DNA of 33,045 nt from Lachnospiraceae bacterium (GTDB lineage Bacteria > Bacillota > Clostridia > Lachnospirales > Lachnospiraceae), in assembly GCA_016281555.1 (NCBI GenBank), contig JAEEIV010000005.1:1-33045 (forward strand). Direction: 5' to 3'. Of the stretch, positions 14,564 to 23,194 are shown piece by piece; the stretch's first letter is position 1; the number at the start of each line of letters is the position of its first letter. The translations under genes and the position numbers were made by a program. Below the pieces are notes generated by a model, which had not been told where the DNA came from, searched no databases, and saw only the letters and a program-made list of their open reading frames with translations.

Positions 14564-16018
14564 ATGAGCAATACCGATGAAACAACCTTGGCAACCGTCC
14601 CGAAATCCGCCGGGGAAATGCTCCCGGAGCCGCCTTATGAGGCGAAACCGTTTTATCAGAAAGTCTTAAGGATCGGTCTTCCGATCGCCATTCAGGCGCT
14701 CATCACACAGCTTGTGGAAGCTTCGGATACGCTGATGCTCGGCTTCCTGTCGCAGAGCGCGCTGTCCGCAATCTCGCTCGCGACGCAGGTCCACTTCGTC
14801 CTCAATATGATCTTCATCTCGATCAACGTCGTCATTTCTTCGATGGCCGCGCAGTACTGGGGAAAGAAGGACGTCGTCACGGTCGAGAAGACGCTGGCGT
14901 TTTCGCTGAAGATCTCCGTCGGCACCGCGCTCCTCTTCTTCGCCGGCGCCTTCTTCCTGCCGAAGACGCTCATGACTCTGTTCACCGACGATCCCGTGCT
15001 CATAGAACTCGGCGTCGAATACCTCAGGATCGTAGGGTTTTCCTACATTTTCCTCGGCATTTCCTATCCCTTCCTCGGCATCCTGAAGAACACCGGGCGG
15101 GTGGCGAAGAGTTCCGTGTTCAGCACCACGGCCGTTTTCCTGAACCTCGCGTTCAATGCCCTGCTGATCTACGGACTGCTCGGCTTTCCGCAGATGGGGA
15201 TCCGCGGAGCAGCGCTCGCGACGGTCATTGCCCGGGGTGCGGAGGCATTGCTCTGCATCATCGAGACGGCCTTCGCGAAGAAAGCGAAGTTCCGCTTCAA
15301 ATACTTCATTCACGACGACAAGCCGGTGCGCGTTCAGTTTTTGAAACTCCTGCCGGGGATCCTCGGGAACATGGCCGTTTGGGGCGTCGGCCAGACCGTC
15401 TTTTCGTCGATCATCGGCCACCTCGGCTCGGATGCCGTCGCGGCCAATTCCCTCGCGTCGATCGCCCAGCGTCTCGGCGTCTGCTTCTGCAACGGCGTCG
15501 GCAACGGCAGTTCGGTCATCGTCGGTCACGAACTCGGGGCGAATCATCTGAACCGGGCGAAGATCTATGCGAAGAAGCTGCTCAAACTCTCGCTCATCAT
15601 CGGCGCGATCTCAGCGTTTCTGTTGTTCCTCGCCACACCGCTCATCGTACAGATCGCGGGCGTGAACCTGACGGACAATGCGAAGGAATTGCTGAGGTAC
15701 ATGATCTATATGATGTGCTTCTACGAGATCGGGAAGGCGGCAAACACGGTCTTCGTGCACGGCTGCTTCTATGCGGGCGGCGACATGAAATTCGGTCTGA
15801 TCTGCGACGCGATCAACCTCTGGGGCTTCATCATCCCGATCGGACTGCTCCTCGCGTTCGTCATCAAGGCCCCGGTGATCCTCGTATACTGTTTCCTCCG
15901 CATGGACGAGATCGTGAAGATCCCGGCGGAGATCATTCATTACAAAAAATACGGCTGGGTGCGGAACATCACGCTCGAACGTGAGAAACAGCAGGCCGAA
16001 AGCAAGGTTAAAGCATGA
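14564..16018 (+). CDS. MATE-family multidrug/metabolite efflux transporter
   Basis: A 484-aa polytopic membrane protein with about twelve hydrophobic segments in two halves. MATE signatures are LRIGLPIAIQALITQLVEASDTLMLG in helix 1, the repeated counterpart KLLPGILGNMAVWGVGQTVFSSIIGHLG in helix 7, and NSLASIAQRLGVCFCNGVGNGSSVIVGHELGAN. It exports cationic compounds by Na+ or H+ antiport in known members; the substrate here is unknown. The start at 14564 follows AGGGGG, and the longer frame to 14498 begins before the promoter. The stop overlaps the next start by four bases (ATGA), so the downstream hydrolase is translationally coupled. Confidence 0.93.
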   Translation: MSNTDETTLATVPKSAGEMLPEPPYEAKPFYQKVLRIGLPIAIQALITQLVEASDTLMLGFLSQSALSAISLATQVHFVLNMIFISINVVISSMAAQYWGKKDVVTVEKTLAFSLKISVGTALLFFAGAFFLPKTLMTLFTDDPVLIELGVEYLRIVGFSYIFLGISYPFLGILKNTGRVAKSSVFSTTAVFLNLAFNALLIYGLLGFPQMGIRGAALATVIARGAEALLCIIETAFAKKAKFRFKYFIHDDKPVRVQFLKLLPGILGNMAVWGVGQTVFSSIIGHLGSDAVAANSLASIAQRLGVCFCNGVGNGSSVIVGHELGANHLNRAKIYAKKLLKLSLIIGAISAFLLFLATPLIVQIAGVNLTDNAKELLRYMIYMMCFYEIGKAANTVFVHGCFYAGGDMKFGLICDAINLWGFIIPIGLLLAFVIKAPVILVYCFLRMDEIVKIPAEIIHYKKYGWVRNITLEREKQQAESKVKA

Positions 16019-17622
16019 GCACTTTGGTGGATTACATCCGCTGGATGGGCAATTTTGATTTTGAAAAGCTTCCGTTTTCCGATCCGGACGCGGTCATTCT
16101 GACCCTGATCTCCTACATGGACCTCACCCGTCTTTTCCGGGAACGGAATTCGATCTACGTCCGCGATCTGAAGAAACTGTTCGAACGAAACCGGCCTGCA
16201 GTGAAGATCGTCGGAACGGAGGAAAGCACCCGGCGCGTCGTTGAGGCGGCGGCGAAGTCCCGGCGGTTCGGCGACCTTAGAATCACGGATTACGTGGACA
16301 TCCTGGAAGACGACCCGCCGCTTCAGTTTGCGGCAATGACCTTCCGGGACGGCAGGCGTTTCGCGTTCATCGCCTATCGCGGCACCGACACCGCGATCGC
16401 CGGATGGAAAGAAGATTTCATGATCTCCTTCACGAAGACGAAGTCGCAGGAGCTTGCGCTTTCCTATGCCGAGAAAGTCATTGAATACGGGCCGGACTGG
16501 TACCTCGGCGGGCACTCGAAGGGCAGCAATTCCGCGCTCTACGCAGCCTGCCTTCTTCCGGAGGAACAATGGCTCGACGTCCGGAAAGTCTATCTTCTGG
16601 ACGGCCCCGGCTTCTGTCCGGAAGTCATGGACGTGAACCTCATCCGCCGCGTCGAGCCGAAGGCGACGTGCATCATCCCCGAGTTTTCAATTGTCGGGAA
16701 AATCTTCGAGCCGGAAATCGAAAACACCCGGATCGTGAAAAGCAGTCAGGACGCCGTCATGCAGCATGCACCGGATTCGTGGCTCATTGACCACGGCGAT
16801 CTCATGACCGTCACGAAAAACGCGGAGGGCAGCGTCTGGCTGAACGGACTCGTGAACGACTGGATCCGCGATCTGCCCTTGAGCGAGCGCCCGCAGATGG
16901 TGGACGAACTGTTTGCCGTGTTCGAAAAGGCGGGCGCGAAGGACCTTTCGGATCTGAAGCCGGACACGATCGCCGACGCGGTCATTGAACTTCGGCACTT
17001 AAGCGGCACGACGAAGAAAAACCTGACAGCCCTGCCGAAGAAGATCCTGATGGACGATGCGGAACTGAACCTGCCGAAGGGAGGCTTTCTCGACCGCCTG
17101 AAGTCCTCGGAACTTCTGCTTGCGCTCCTGCTCATCGTACTCGGCGTCGGCGTCTTCTTCATTTCCAACAGTATCCTGGAAATCGTTTCTCTCGTCGTCG
17201 TGATCTCCGTCACAGTGTTTGAGATCATACTGCTCATCCGGAAGCTCATCAAGCGGAAAGGCCGGTTTGAAGGGCTCCGCGAGCGGGTCATCATCACGAT
17301 CATCCTGCTCGCGCTCATTGCCGTACTGCTCATCAAAGAGCAGGCCATGTTCTTCCTCGGAAGCATCATTTTCGGCGTGCTCTTCCTCGTGCTCGCTTTC
17401 GTGATCAGCGACCACGGGCTCAAAAAAACCGAGAGCCGCTTTCATCAAGTGCTCTCGGTCATCGAATCGATTCTTTGTCTCATCTACGGATTCAGTTTTC
17501 TGCTCATTCCGAGCGCCACGGTCCCGACCTACGCGATCTCGATCAGTATTGCGCTCGCATCGGACGGCCTCGCACGGCTCATCTATCTCTTCGTCCGGTG
17601 GCTGAAACGGCGGAACGGCTGA
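16015..17622 (+). CDS. Mbeg1-like (DUF2974) lipase-fold protein with C-terminal membrane domain
   Basis: A 535-aa two-part protein. Residues 1-300 resemble the Mbeg1-like/DUF2974 family of alpha/beta hydrolases: IAYRGTD (oxyanion region), the nucleophile elbow GGHSKGSN with Ser168, then YLLDGPGF and a His in LIDHGDL. From about residue 360 there are six or so membrane helices (LLLALLLIVLGVGVFFISN, VIITIILLALIAVLLI, FLGSIIFGVLFLVLAF and others) with a DUF308-like spacing. The pair with a MATE exporter, four-base overlapped, suggests a joint role at the membrane, but substrate and reaction are unknown. The hydrolase part has no signal peptide and should face the cytoplasm. Confidence 0.85.
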   Translation: MSTLVDYIRWMGNFDFEKLPFSDPDAVILTLISYMDLTRLFRERNSIYVRDLKKLFERNRPAVKIVGTEESTRRVVEAAAKSRRFGDLRITDYVDILEDDPPLQFAAMTFRDGRRFAFIAYRGTDTAIAGWKEDFMISFTKTKSQELALSYAEKVIEYGPDWYLGGHSKGSNSALYAACLLPEEQWLDVRKVYLLDGPGFCPEVMDVNLIRRVEPKATCIIPEFSIVGKIFEPEIENTRIVKSSQDAVMQHAPDSWLIDHGDLMTVTKNAEGSVWLNGLVNDWIRDLPLSERPQMVDELFAVFEKAGAKDLSDLKPDTIADAVIELRHLSGTTKKNLTALPKKILMDDAELNLPKGGFLDRLKSSELLLALLLIVLGVGVFFISNSILEIVSLVVVISVTVFEIILLIRKLIKRKGRFEGLRERVIITIILLALIAVLLIKEQAMFFLGSIIFGVLFLVLAFVISDHGLKKTESRFHQVLSVIESILCLIYGFSFLLIPSATVPTYAISISIALASDGLARLIYLFVRWLKRRNG

Positions 17623-17643
17623 TTCTGCGGGCGTTTCCGCCGT
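17607..17643. terminator. Possible shared hairpin between convergent genes
   Basis: ACGGCGGAA (17607-17615) and TTCCGCCGT (17635-17643) are perfect 9-bp complements flanking the 20-base gap between two convergent genes. They overlap the end of one and the stop of the other. There is no T-tract, so it is a weak call. Confidence 0.3.
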
Positions 17644-18665
17644 CAGACCTGAACCTTCCCCGCCAGGATCGCATCGTAATCTTCCAGGTTCTTTTTTAAC
17701 AGTGCCGGGATGTTCAACTGATACGGGCATCTCGTCATGCAGATGCCGCACTCGACGCAGTCTTCGATCTTCCTCATTTCGCTCTGCCAGCGTTCGGAAA
17801 GCCAGCCCGCGCTCGGCGCCCGGCGGATCATCTGCGACATTCTTGCGCAATCCCGGACCGAAATGCCGACGGTACAGGGCGCGCAATACCCGCAGCCCCG
17901 GCAGAAATCGCCGAGCAGTTCCGCCCGGTCCTTCTCAATGACTGCCCGGATCTCGGGCGTCATCTCCGCCTCTTTTTCAAAGAACGACAGCCACTCGTCG
18001 AGTTCCTTTTCCCGCTGGATCCCCCAGATCGGCAGCACCGGATATTCGTCCATGAACGCCATGCAGGCCGCCGAATTCGTAAGCAATCCGCCGGACAACC
18101 CCTTCATGGCAATGAATCCCATCCCCGCCTTTTCGGTGGCCTTCACAAGTTCGATGTCCCGCTCGGTCGCAAGATACGAGAAGGGGTACTGCAGCGTCTC
18201 ATAAAGCCCGCTTTCCACGATCTCCTCCGCGACGCCGATCCGGTGCGTCGTGATGCCGATATGCCGCGTCTTGCCCTGCGCTTTGGCTTCCAGAAGGCAC
18301 TCATAGAGACCGGTTCCGTCGCCCGGGCGGTAGCATTGCTCCACGCAGTGCAGCTGGTAGAGATCGAGATGATCCGTCCGAAGATTGGAAAGCGTCGTCT
18401 CCAGCTCTTCCCAGAACTTTTCCGGCGTCGTCGCATGCGTCTTCGACGCAATGTACACCTGATCCCGCATGCCGTCGAAGGCCTCGCCGACCTTCACTTC
18501 GCTGTCCGTGTAGGCCCGCGCGGTATCAAAAAACCGCATGCCGCCGTCGTACGCCTTCCGAAGAAGATTCACGGCGTCTTCCGTGGAAACGCGCTGGATC
18601 GGCAATGCCCCGAAAGCGTTCTTCGGCACCGTAATGCCTGTTTTTCCGAGAGTGTATTGTTTCAT
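17643..18665 (-). CDS. Aldo/keto reductase with C-terminal 4Fe-4S ferredoxin domain
   Basis: A 340-aa fusion. The first ~270 residues are an aldo/keto reductase barrel: RFFDTARAYTDSE with Asp47 and Tyr52, SKTHA with Lys75, YQLHCV with His106, and TRHIGITTHR. The last ~80 residues carry iron-sulfur motifs FCRGCGYCAPCTVGI and CVECGICMTRCPYQLNI, enough for one or two 4Fe-4S clusters. This arrangement is common in Clostridia and links carbonyl reduction to ferredoxin-type electron carriers; the substrate is unknown. The start at 18665 has GGGG six bases upstream. It has its own promoter and is a single-gene transcript. Confidence 0.92.
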   Translation of the reverse strand: MKQYTLGKTGITVPKNAFGALPIQRVSTEDAVNLLRKAYDGGMRFFDTARAYTDSEVKVGEAFDGMRDQVYIASKTHATTPEKFWEELETTLSNLRTDHLDLYQLHCVEQCYRPGDGTGLYECLLEAKAQGKTRHIGITTHRIGVAEEIVESGLYETLQYPFSYLATERDIELVKATEKAGMGFIAMKGLSGGLLTNSAACMAFMDEYPVLPIWGIQREKELDEWLSFFEKEAEMTPEIRAVIEKDRAELLGDFCRGCGYCAPCTVGISVRDCARMSQMIRRAPSAGWLSERWQSEMRKIEDCVECGICMTRCPYQLNIPALLKKNLEDYDAILAGKVQV

Positions 18666-18708
18666 GATCAACCCCATAATCCGCTGAAACCGACTGTTTC
18701 TTTCATTC

Positions 18709-18737
18709 AGTATACACGATTCCCGTAGTTTCCACAA
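18709..18737 (-). promoter_or_regulatory. Promoter for ferredoxin-type aldo/keto reductase
   Basis: On the minus strand TTGTGG (18732-18737) and TATACT (18709-18714) have a 17-base spacer, 44 bases upstream of the start codon. The -35 is weak and the -10 is good. Confidence 0.45.
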
Positions 18738-18828
18738 GAGGAAGACAAACGGCCCTTTCATTTGCCTTTCTTTTGATGATCGCTCTTCCGGACCGAGCAC
18801 TCATTACGGGTGTTTTTTCAATTTCCTC

Positions 18829-18880
18829 GTTTTCACCCGTACAAAACCGGCGATTTCCGAATAAAAATACGGGTGAAAAC
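18829..18880. repeat. Inverted repeat with TACGGGTGAAAAC arms
   Basis: GTTTTCACCCGTA (18829-18841) and TACGGGTGAAAAC (18868-18880) are perfect 13-bp complements around a 26-base loop. A further TACGGGTG at 18805 could pair with the same arm. The core is shared with 18931-18967 and 29888-29931. Confidence 0.65.
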
Positions 18881-18930
18881 CAGAAACCTCGCATTCCGCC
18901 CGTAAATCAACCTCGTCAATAGCCAAAAAG

Positions 18931-18967
18931 TACGGGTGAAATGAGAAAATGCTTCATTTCACCCGTA
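18931..18967 (-). terminator. Intrinsic terminator built from the ACGGGTGA repeat
   Basis: TACGGGTGAAATGA (18931-18944) and TCATTTCACCCGTA (18954-18967) form a 14-bp perfect stem. On the minus strand CTTTTTGG follows directly. It lies 58 bases past the anti-sigma-like stop codon and would end that operon. Confidence 0.65.
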
Positions 18968-19025
18968 TATGACTGCTCACCAACGAATATTTCTCCGTGC
19001 CGATTCAGCCCCCGTTAACTAATCT

Positions 19026-19523
19026 TTATGAATCACTCTCTATCTCAACGAAATTCAGCCACAGGTTCCGTGCCGGTGTTTTGGCAATGGAAACCCCATT
19101 GTCGAGATACATAAAGGCAAACCCTTCTTCGTCCGAAAAGCCTGTCGCATCAGAGGAATAAACATTCTCTTCGACGAGTGTCGGCTCCCAAACCCCCTCT
19201 AACACATAGTTGTTGCAGATCACGTCCCACATAGGGCCTTCCCCGGAAAACCGGTACCGGCCGCTTGCAATCGTCAAAGTGATCTCCTTATTGTTTTCGA
19301 GATAGTAAACGATCGGCTTCGCCTTGACCTTGTTCGACAAGTGAAGAACGACGCCCACTGCTGTACCAATGACCGCAAAAGCAACGATCGGCGCGACAAC
19401 GCTGAAAATTACCCGACGCCGGGCCTTTTTCCTTTTTTGAACCTCCTCGATTTCTTGAAAAAACCGATCGATGTGCTCTGTTCCGATTGCGGAGATCACG
19501 TCTTCCATCTGTTCCCGATTCAT
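19026..19523 (-). CDS. Single-pass membrane protein, putative anti-sigma partner
   Basis: A 165-aa protein with a short cytoplasmic N-terminus (MNREQMEDVISAIGTEHIDR ... VQKRKKARRR), one membrane helix (about 38-61) and an extracytoplasmic domain of about 100 residues with no named fold that I recognise. The start at 19523 overlaps the stop of the sigma-factor gene by four bases (ATGA), the standard arrangement of an ECF sigma with its anti-sigma factor. The N-terminal segment contains IDRFFQEIEEV but no clear zinc-binding His-x3-Cys-x2-Cys motif, so anti-sigma function is inferred from position and topology. Confidence 0.8.
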   Translation of the reverse strand: MNREQMEDVISAIGTEHIDRFFQEIEEVQKRKKARRRVIFSVVAPIVAFAVIGTAVGVVLHLSNKVKAKPIVYYLENNKEITLTIASGRYRFSGEGPMWDVICNNYVLEGVWEPTLVEENVYSSDATGFSDEEGFAFMYLDNGVSIAKTPARNLWLNFVEIESDS

Positions 19524-20080
19524 ATGCTTTCGCCTCCTTCCTCCAGCAGTTCCCGAAGTTCCTTCCGGATCGCAGCCAGTTCTGCGTTCACTGTTGTCTT
19601 CCCTATTGATAATTCCCTTGCAATGACTTTTACTGTTTGTCCGAAATAATACCTTCCGACAAAAACAGCGCACCTTCTGCGGGAAGCCGCCTTTAAATAT
19701 CGGTTGATAATGTCCAGGATCCTTGCGGATTCTATAAATTGATCCATGTCTTGGGTTTTCTCGGCGATGTTTTCGCACTCCTCCCACGGAACGTCAATGA
19801 CATTCCCGCCGCGTTTTTTCGACGTATTTTTCCGGATTCTGTCGATGGCATTCTTTCGCAATACCGTACAAAGATATCCGCCAAGGTGATCAGGTTTGTC
19901 CGGTGGAACAGAATTCCACACCTCTAAGTATGTATCCAAAAGGCATTCTTCGACGTCCCGCCGATCGAAAAGAAGGTTCGACGCGATTTGTTTCAACGTT
20001 TTTTCGTATTCTGTTTTGATGATGGAAATGGCCTTTTCATCTCTCGCCAGCAGCAAAGAGACAATGGTTTCATCATTCAT
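19520..20080 (-). CDS. ECF-like RNA polymerase sigma factor
   Basis: A 186-aa sigma-70-type factor of the extracytoplasmic-function group. Region 2 is seen as DVEECLLDTYLEVWNSVPPDKPDHLGGYLCTVLRKNAIDRIRK, which recognises the -10 element. Region 4 is AVFVGRYYFGQTVKVIARELSIGKTTVNAELAAIRKELRELL, with a helix-turn-helix over IARELSIGKTTV. The start at 20080 follows AAGGGG, and the longer frame to 20137 lacks a site. It is coupled to the membrane protein downstream. The hairpin at 20123-20147, just upstream, could be its operator. Confidence 0.88.
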   Translation of the reverse strand: MNDETIVSLLLARDEKAISIIKTEYEKTLKQIASNLLFDRRDVEECLLDTYLEVWNSVPPDKPDHLGGYLCTVLRKNAIDRIRKNTSKKRGGNVIDVPWEECENIAEKTQDMDQFIESARILDIINRYLKAASRRRCAVFVGRYYFGQTVKVIARELSIGKTTVNAELAAIRKELRELLEEGGESI

Positions 20081-20122
20081 AACAACCCCTTGACAATTGT
20101 CGCGATCACTCCGCAATCCAGC

Positions 20123-20147
20123 CGGGAGTGCTTTCATTACACTCCCG
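20123..20147. repeat. Hairpin upstream of the sigma-factor gene
   Basis: CGGGAGTG and CACTCCCG form an 8-bp perfect inverted repeat with a 9-base loop, between the Na/Pi-family stop and the sigma-factor start. There is no T-tract on either strand, so it is more likely an operator or mRNA structure than a terminator. Confidence 0.45.
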
Positions 20148-20214
20148 CCTTCTGATTGCCGCTCATATAACTAGTCGTAAGGTGTTTGGAAATTGTCCGC
20201 TTCTTGAAAAAAGG

Positions 20215-21876
20215 TTATTTACTGCCTTCTGCCGTATGCTTCACTTCGTCACCGGTCGGGTTCTGGACGGAATAGCCGATATTCGTCAAGTGGTCCGCCA
20301 CTCTTTCCAGTTCCGTTAACAGGCTCGAATGGAAGGGCGAAAGGGCATTGTTGCATTCATTGTGCTTGATCCGGTTGAAATGATTGTTTTCGTAGACTTC
20401 CTTCAGCCGGTCCGTTTCTTCCTCGAGATCATGCAGCCGCTTCAGCCCTTCCGGTTTCCGATCCATGAAGATGTCTGCAGCCAGTTCGAACATCTCTTCC
20501 AGCACCAAACCGTAGTTCTCGAATTCGCTCCGCGCAGTATCACTGAAGGAAATGTCTTCCTCGCTCATTGCCTTCGCCATGTCCATGAAGTTGACGCCGT
20601 GATCGCCGATACGTTCAATATCGTTGATGACGTGATAGTACGCCGCGATCCGCGTTTCATCTTCCAGATTCGCTTTCGGCGACAACTGTATGAGATACTC
20701 CGCAATGGCCGTATTAAAGTAGTCGATCTCGTCCTCCCGTTCTTCGAGGATCTTCGCCCCGGACAGATCGCCGGTCAACATGGCCCTAAGACCGAGAAAC
20801 ATGTTCGTCCGCGCCATTCCGAGCATGGTCTCGATCTCCTTCTGCACCTGCAGTACGGCAATGGACGGCGTATTCAGGAGGTTTTTGTCAATGTGCTTCA
20901 GCGCCTGCCGTTTGTGCTCGTCCTCACGATCCCTGAAAACATGATTGGCCAGTTTTTCGATCGGTGAAAGGAGCGGCAGAAAGATCGCCAGGAAAACCAG
21001 ATTATATACGATGGTAAAGCTCGCCAGCATTATGCCGAAATCGTCTGTCGGTACCGAGGAAAGCAGGTTCAGGATCTGCTTTGAAAAGATCCAGACGATG
21101 ACCGTGGCTAAGACCGCGCCGATCGTCCTGATCAGGATCGCGGAATAGGTGACGCGTTTCGCCAAAATCGAACTCTTTGCCGCAGCAAGGAACGTCGGCA
21201 TCAATGCGCCGATCGTGGCGCCGAGAACGAGATAGAAACCGGAGGTGATGAGCGATGGATTGCTCGCCACCATGACGATCACGATACCGTTCGTCGCGCT
21301 CGACGACTGCGTCAGCATGGTCAGCACCGCGCCGAACAGCATGAGCAGCGGCGGAAAATCGACCGAGGTCAGAAGATTCACGATCCAGGTCCGGATCTCC
21401 GGCACCGAGAAAGCGCCTTTCATTGCCTCCAGACCAAAGAAGAGAATGCCGAAGCCGACCAGGATCTCGCCGATGCTCTTCGCATTTTCGCCTTTGAAAA
21501 AGCCGAGAATGAAGCCGACGAAAGCGACGGCCATCAGGAAAATCGAGAACGAGAACGAGGACAATGCGACGAGGAAGCCCGTGACCGTCGTGCCCACGAA
21601 GGCACCGAGCATGAGAGAAAGGCCCTGGGCGAAGGTCAATGCCCCCGCACTCAGGAAGCCGACGACCATGACCGTGGTCGCGCCGCTCGACTGAATGATG
21701 GCGGTCGTGCCCGCGCCGATGGCCGCCGAAGCGAACCGGTTGTCGCGGATCTTCTTAAAGAGTCTCCGGATCGACCGGCCGGCACAGGTCTTCAGACCGG
21801 AAGCCATGAAATTCATGCCGGTCACGAAGACCACGAGGCCCACCAGTAAATTGATGATCTGTTTTGTGATTTCCAT
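20215..21876 (-). CDS. Na/Pi-cotransporter-family protein with PhoU-like C-terminus
   Basis: A 553-aa membrane protein. Residues 1-310 contain two inverted Na/Pi repeats with the diagnostic QSSGATT and QSSSATNG motifs and eight or so helices. The C-terminal ~220 residues form a helical PhoU-like cytoplasmic domain (EREDEIDYFNTAIAEYL, NDIERIGDHGVNFMDMA, ELERVADHLTNI). The family takes up phosphate with sodium. Its ATG comes one base after the larA stop, so it is the last gene of the lactate operon. That position is usually taken by a lactate permease in lct-type clusters, so another anion may be its substrate here. That is inference; the sequence itself says only Na/Pi family. Confidence 0.9.
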   Translation of the reverse strand: MEITKQIINLLVGLVVFVTGMNFMASGLKTCAGRSIRRLFKKIRDNRFASAAIGAGTTAIIQSSGATTVMVVGFLSAGALTFAQGLSLMLGAFVGTTVTGFLVALSSFSFSIFLMAVAFVGFILGFFKGENAKSIGEILVGFGILFFGLEAMKGAFSVPEIRTWIVNLLTSVDFPPLLMLFGAVLTMLTQSSSATNGIVIVMVASNPSLITSGFYLVLGATIGALMPTFLAAAKSSILAKRVTYSAILIRTIGAVLATVIVWIFSKQILNLLSSVPTDDFGIMLASFTIVYNLVFLAIFLPLLSPIEKLANHVFRDREDEHKRQALKHIDKNLLNTPSIAVLQVQKEIETMLGMARTNMFLGLRAMLTGDLSGAKILEEREDEIDYFNTAIAEYLIQLSPKANLEDETRIAAYYHVINDIERIGDHGVNFMDMAKAMSEEDISFSDTARSEFENYGLVLEEMFELAADIFMDRKPEGLKRLHDLEEETDRLKEVYENNHFNRIKHNECNNALSPFHSSLLTELERVADHLTNIGYSVQNPTGDEVKHTAEGSK

Positions 21877-21877
21877 A

Positions 21878-23152
21878 CTATCTCACCACCACTGCGATGC
21901 CGTCCGGAATGACCGTGACGGTCGCGTCCTGTTTCCCCAACATTTTTTCCGCCATCCGAAGCGCCTCCGGGATCGAGTGCGCCGGCGTCATGTGCAATGA
22001 CCGTACAAGTTCATCTTCCGCATCGGAAACATAGATCACGCGGGCTTTCTGAAGGATCCTGACGAGGATCTGCGCCTGCCATTGATCCGGCACCGTGTGC
22101 CTGCGGTCTCTCGATAAGAATCTGTCCATGATCTCGTCCACGTCATCCGACGAAGTGAGTTCCCGGACGAAGCCCTCTCCGCCGTGCCCGTCGTCCGATT
22201 TCGCGAGCATGATGATGACGCCGCCCGGATTCACGGTCGCTTCCGCCGCCGTCATGCCCTTCACTGCCTGATAAATGTTCTGATCGAGCGGATAGCCGCC
22301 GTTCGTCGAAAAAACGATGTCCGCCGGCTTTGGGGAGACGCCGCATTGCCCGTCCAAGAACCGGCAGCCCGCCTCGTGCGCTTCGACGAGGTCGCCCGCA
22401 ACAGCGTGGATGACCTTCTTTTCGCCGTTCAGCACGACGTTCAGGATGAACTTGAGCCCCGCCGTCTTCGCCGCCCAGACCATGTCGCGGTGGATCGGAT
22501 TGTCCTTCAGGATCCCCGCCCGCGAATGCGGGTCGGCAATGAACTCCGAGCAATGATTCGCCATCACGGTTTCCCGCGACACGACGCCCGGCAATACCGA
22601 TTTCCGGCCGCCTGAGAAGCCCGCGAAAAAGTGCGGTTCAATGAAGCCCTCCGCGACGAGAAGATCCGCTTCGGTCGCGATTTTATTGACGTAGCATTCG
22701 CCGCCCGACGGCAGAATGCCGAGAAACACGAGCTGCGTTTCATCGTCGCAATCGTGTACGACGATGCGCTCCTTTTCCACGATCTCTTCGCCGAATTTCG
22801 CGACCAGCTCCTCCTTCGTCGTATAGCGGTGGCAGCCCGTCGCGATGAGGATCGTGATCTCGGCCGCCGGATTGCCTTTCCGGATCTCCCGAAGCAGCAC
22901 CGGCATCAGGATCTTGCTCGGCACCGGCCGCGTGTGATCACTCGCAATGACCGTGACCTTGTTCTTTCCCTTCGCGAGTTCAAACAGGGGCGCGGACCCG
23001 ATCGGATGCGCCATTGCCTCCTCGACGAGTTCCTCTCCCGTCTTGTGCGGATCGTACTCCTCAATGTGCGAGACGAGCACGCCCTGAAGCCGGGAATCGT
23101 CGACGTTCACCGTCAGTTTTTCTTTACCGTAGGGCAGTTTGATCCTTGCCAT
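21878..23152 (-). CDS. larA: Nickel-pincer lactate racemase LarA
   Basis: A 424-aa enzyme interconverting L- and D-lactate with a covalent nickel pincer nucleotide. Every key residue falls at its Lactiplantibacillus LarA number: His108 (GCHR), His174 (EPHFFAGFSGG), Lys184 (SGGRKSVLPG, cofactor attachment) and His200 (ANHC, nickel ligand). SDHTRPVP and the DUF2088-type NGGYPLDQNIYQAVKG are also present. It lets the downstream LDH use both lactate isomers. The cofactor enzymes LarB, LarC and LarE are not in this window. Other DUF2088 racemases exist, but the operon with Etf/LDH supports lactate. It ends in TAG, so TAG is a genuine stop in this genome. Confidence 0.92.
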   Translation of the reverse strand: MARIKLPYGKEKLTVNVDDSRLQGVLVSHIEEYDPHKTGEELVEEAMAHPIGSAPLFELAKGKNKVTVIASDHTRPVPSKILMPVLLREIRKGNPAAEITILIATGCHRYTTKEELVAKFGEEIVEKERIVVHDCDDETQLVFLGILPSGGECYVNKIATEADLLVAEGFIEPHFFAGFSGGRKSVLPGVVSRETVMANHCSEFIADPHSRAGILKDNPIHRDMVWAAKTAGLKFILNVVLNGEKKVIHAVAGDLVEAHEAGCRFLDGQCGVSPKPADIVFSTNGGYPLDQNIYQAVKGMTAAEATVNPGGVIIMLAKSDDGHGGEGFVRELTSSDDVDEIMDRFLSRDRRHTVPDQWQAQILVRILQKARVIYVSDAEDELVRSLHMTPAHSIPEALRMAEKMLGKQDATVTVIPDGIAVVVR

Positions 23153-23194
23153 GATCCTTTTTCTCCTTCACTCTTTCGTGCCGGCGACCGGCTG

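Larger units (their letters stand above)
18666..19025. other. Intergenic region with ACGGGTGA hairpin family
   Basis: Besides the aldo/keto reductase promoter, this 360-base gap holds three hairpin-forming pairs built on TACGGGTGAAA and its complement (arms at 18805, 18829, 18868, 18931 and 18954). I see no coding sequence. Confidence 0.6.

Noticed and set aside
18703-18894. 63-codon minus-strand ORF upstream of the aldo/keto reductase
   Set aside because: It spans the promoter and the ACGGGTGA hairpin, has no ribosome binding site, and has no conserved look.
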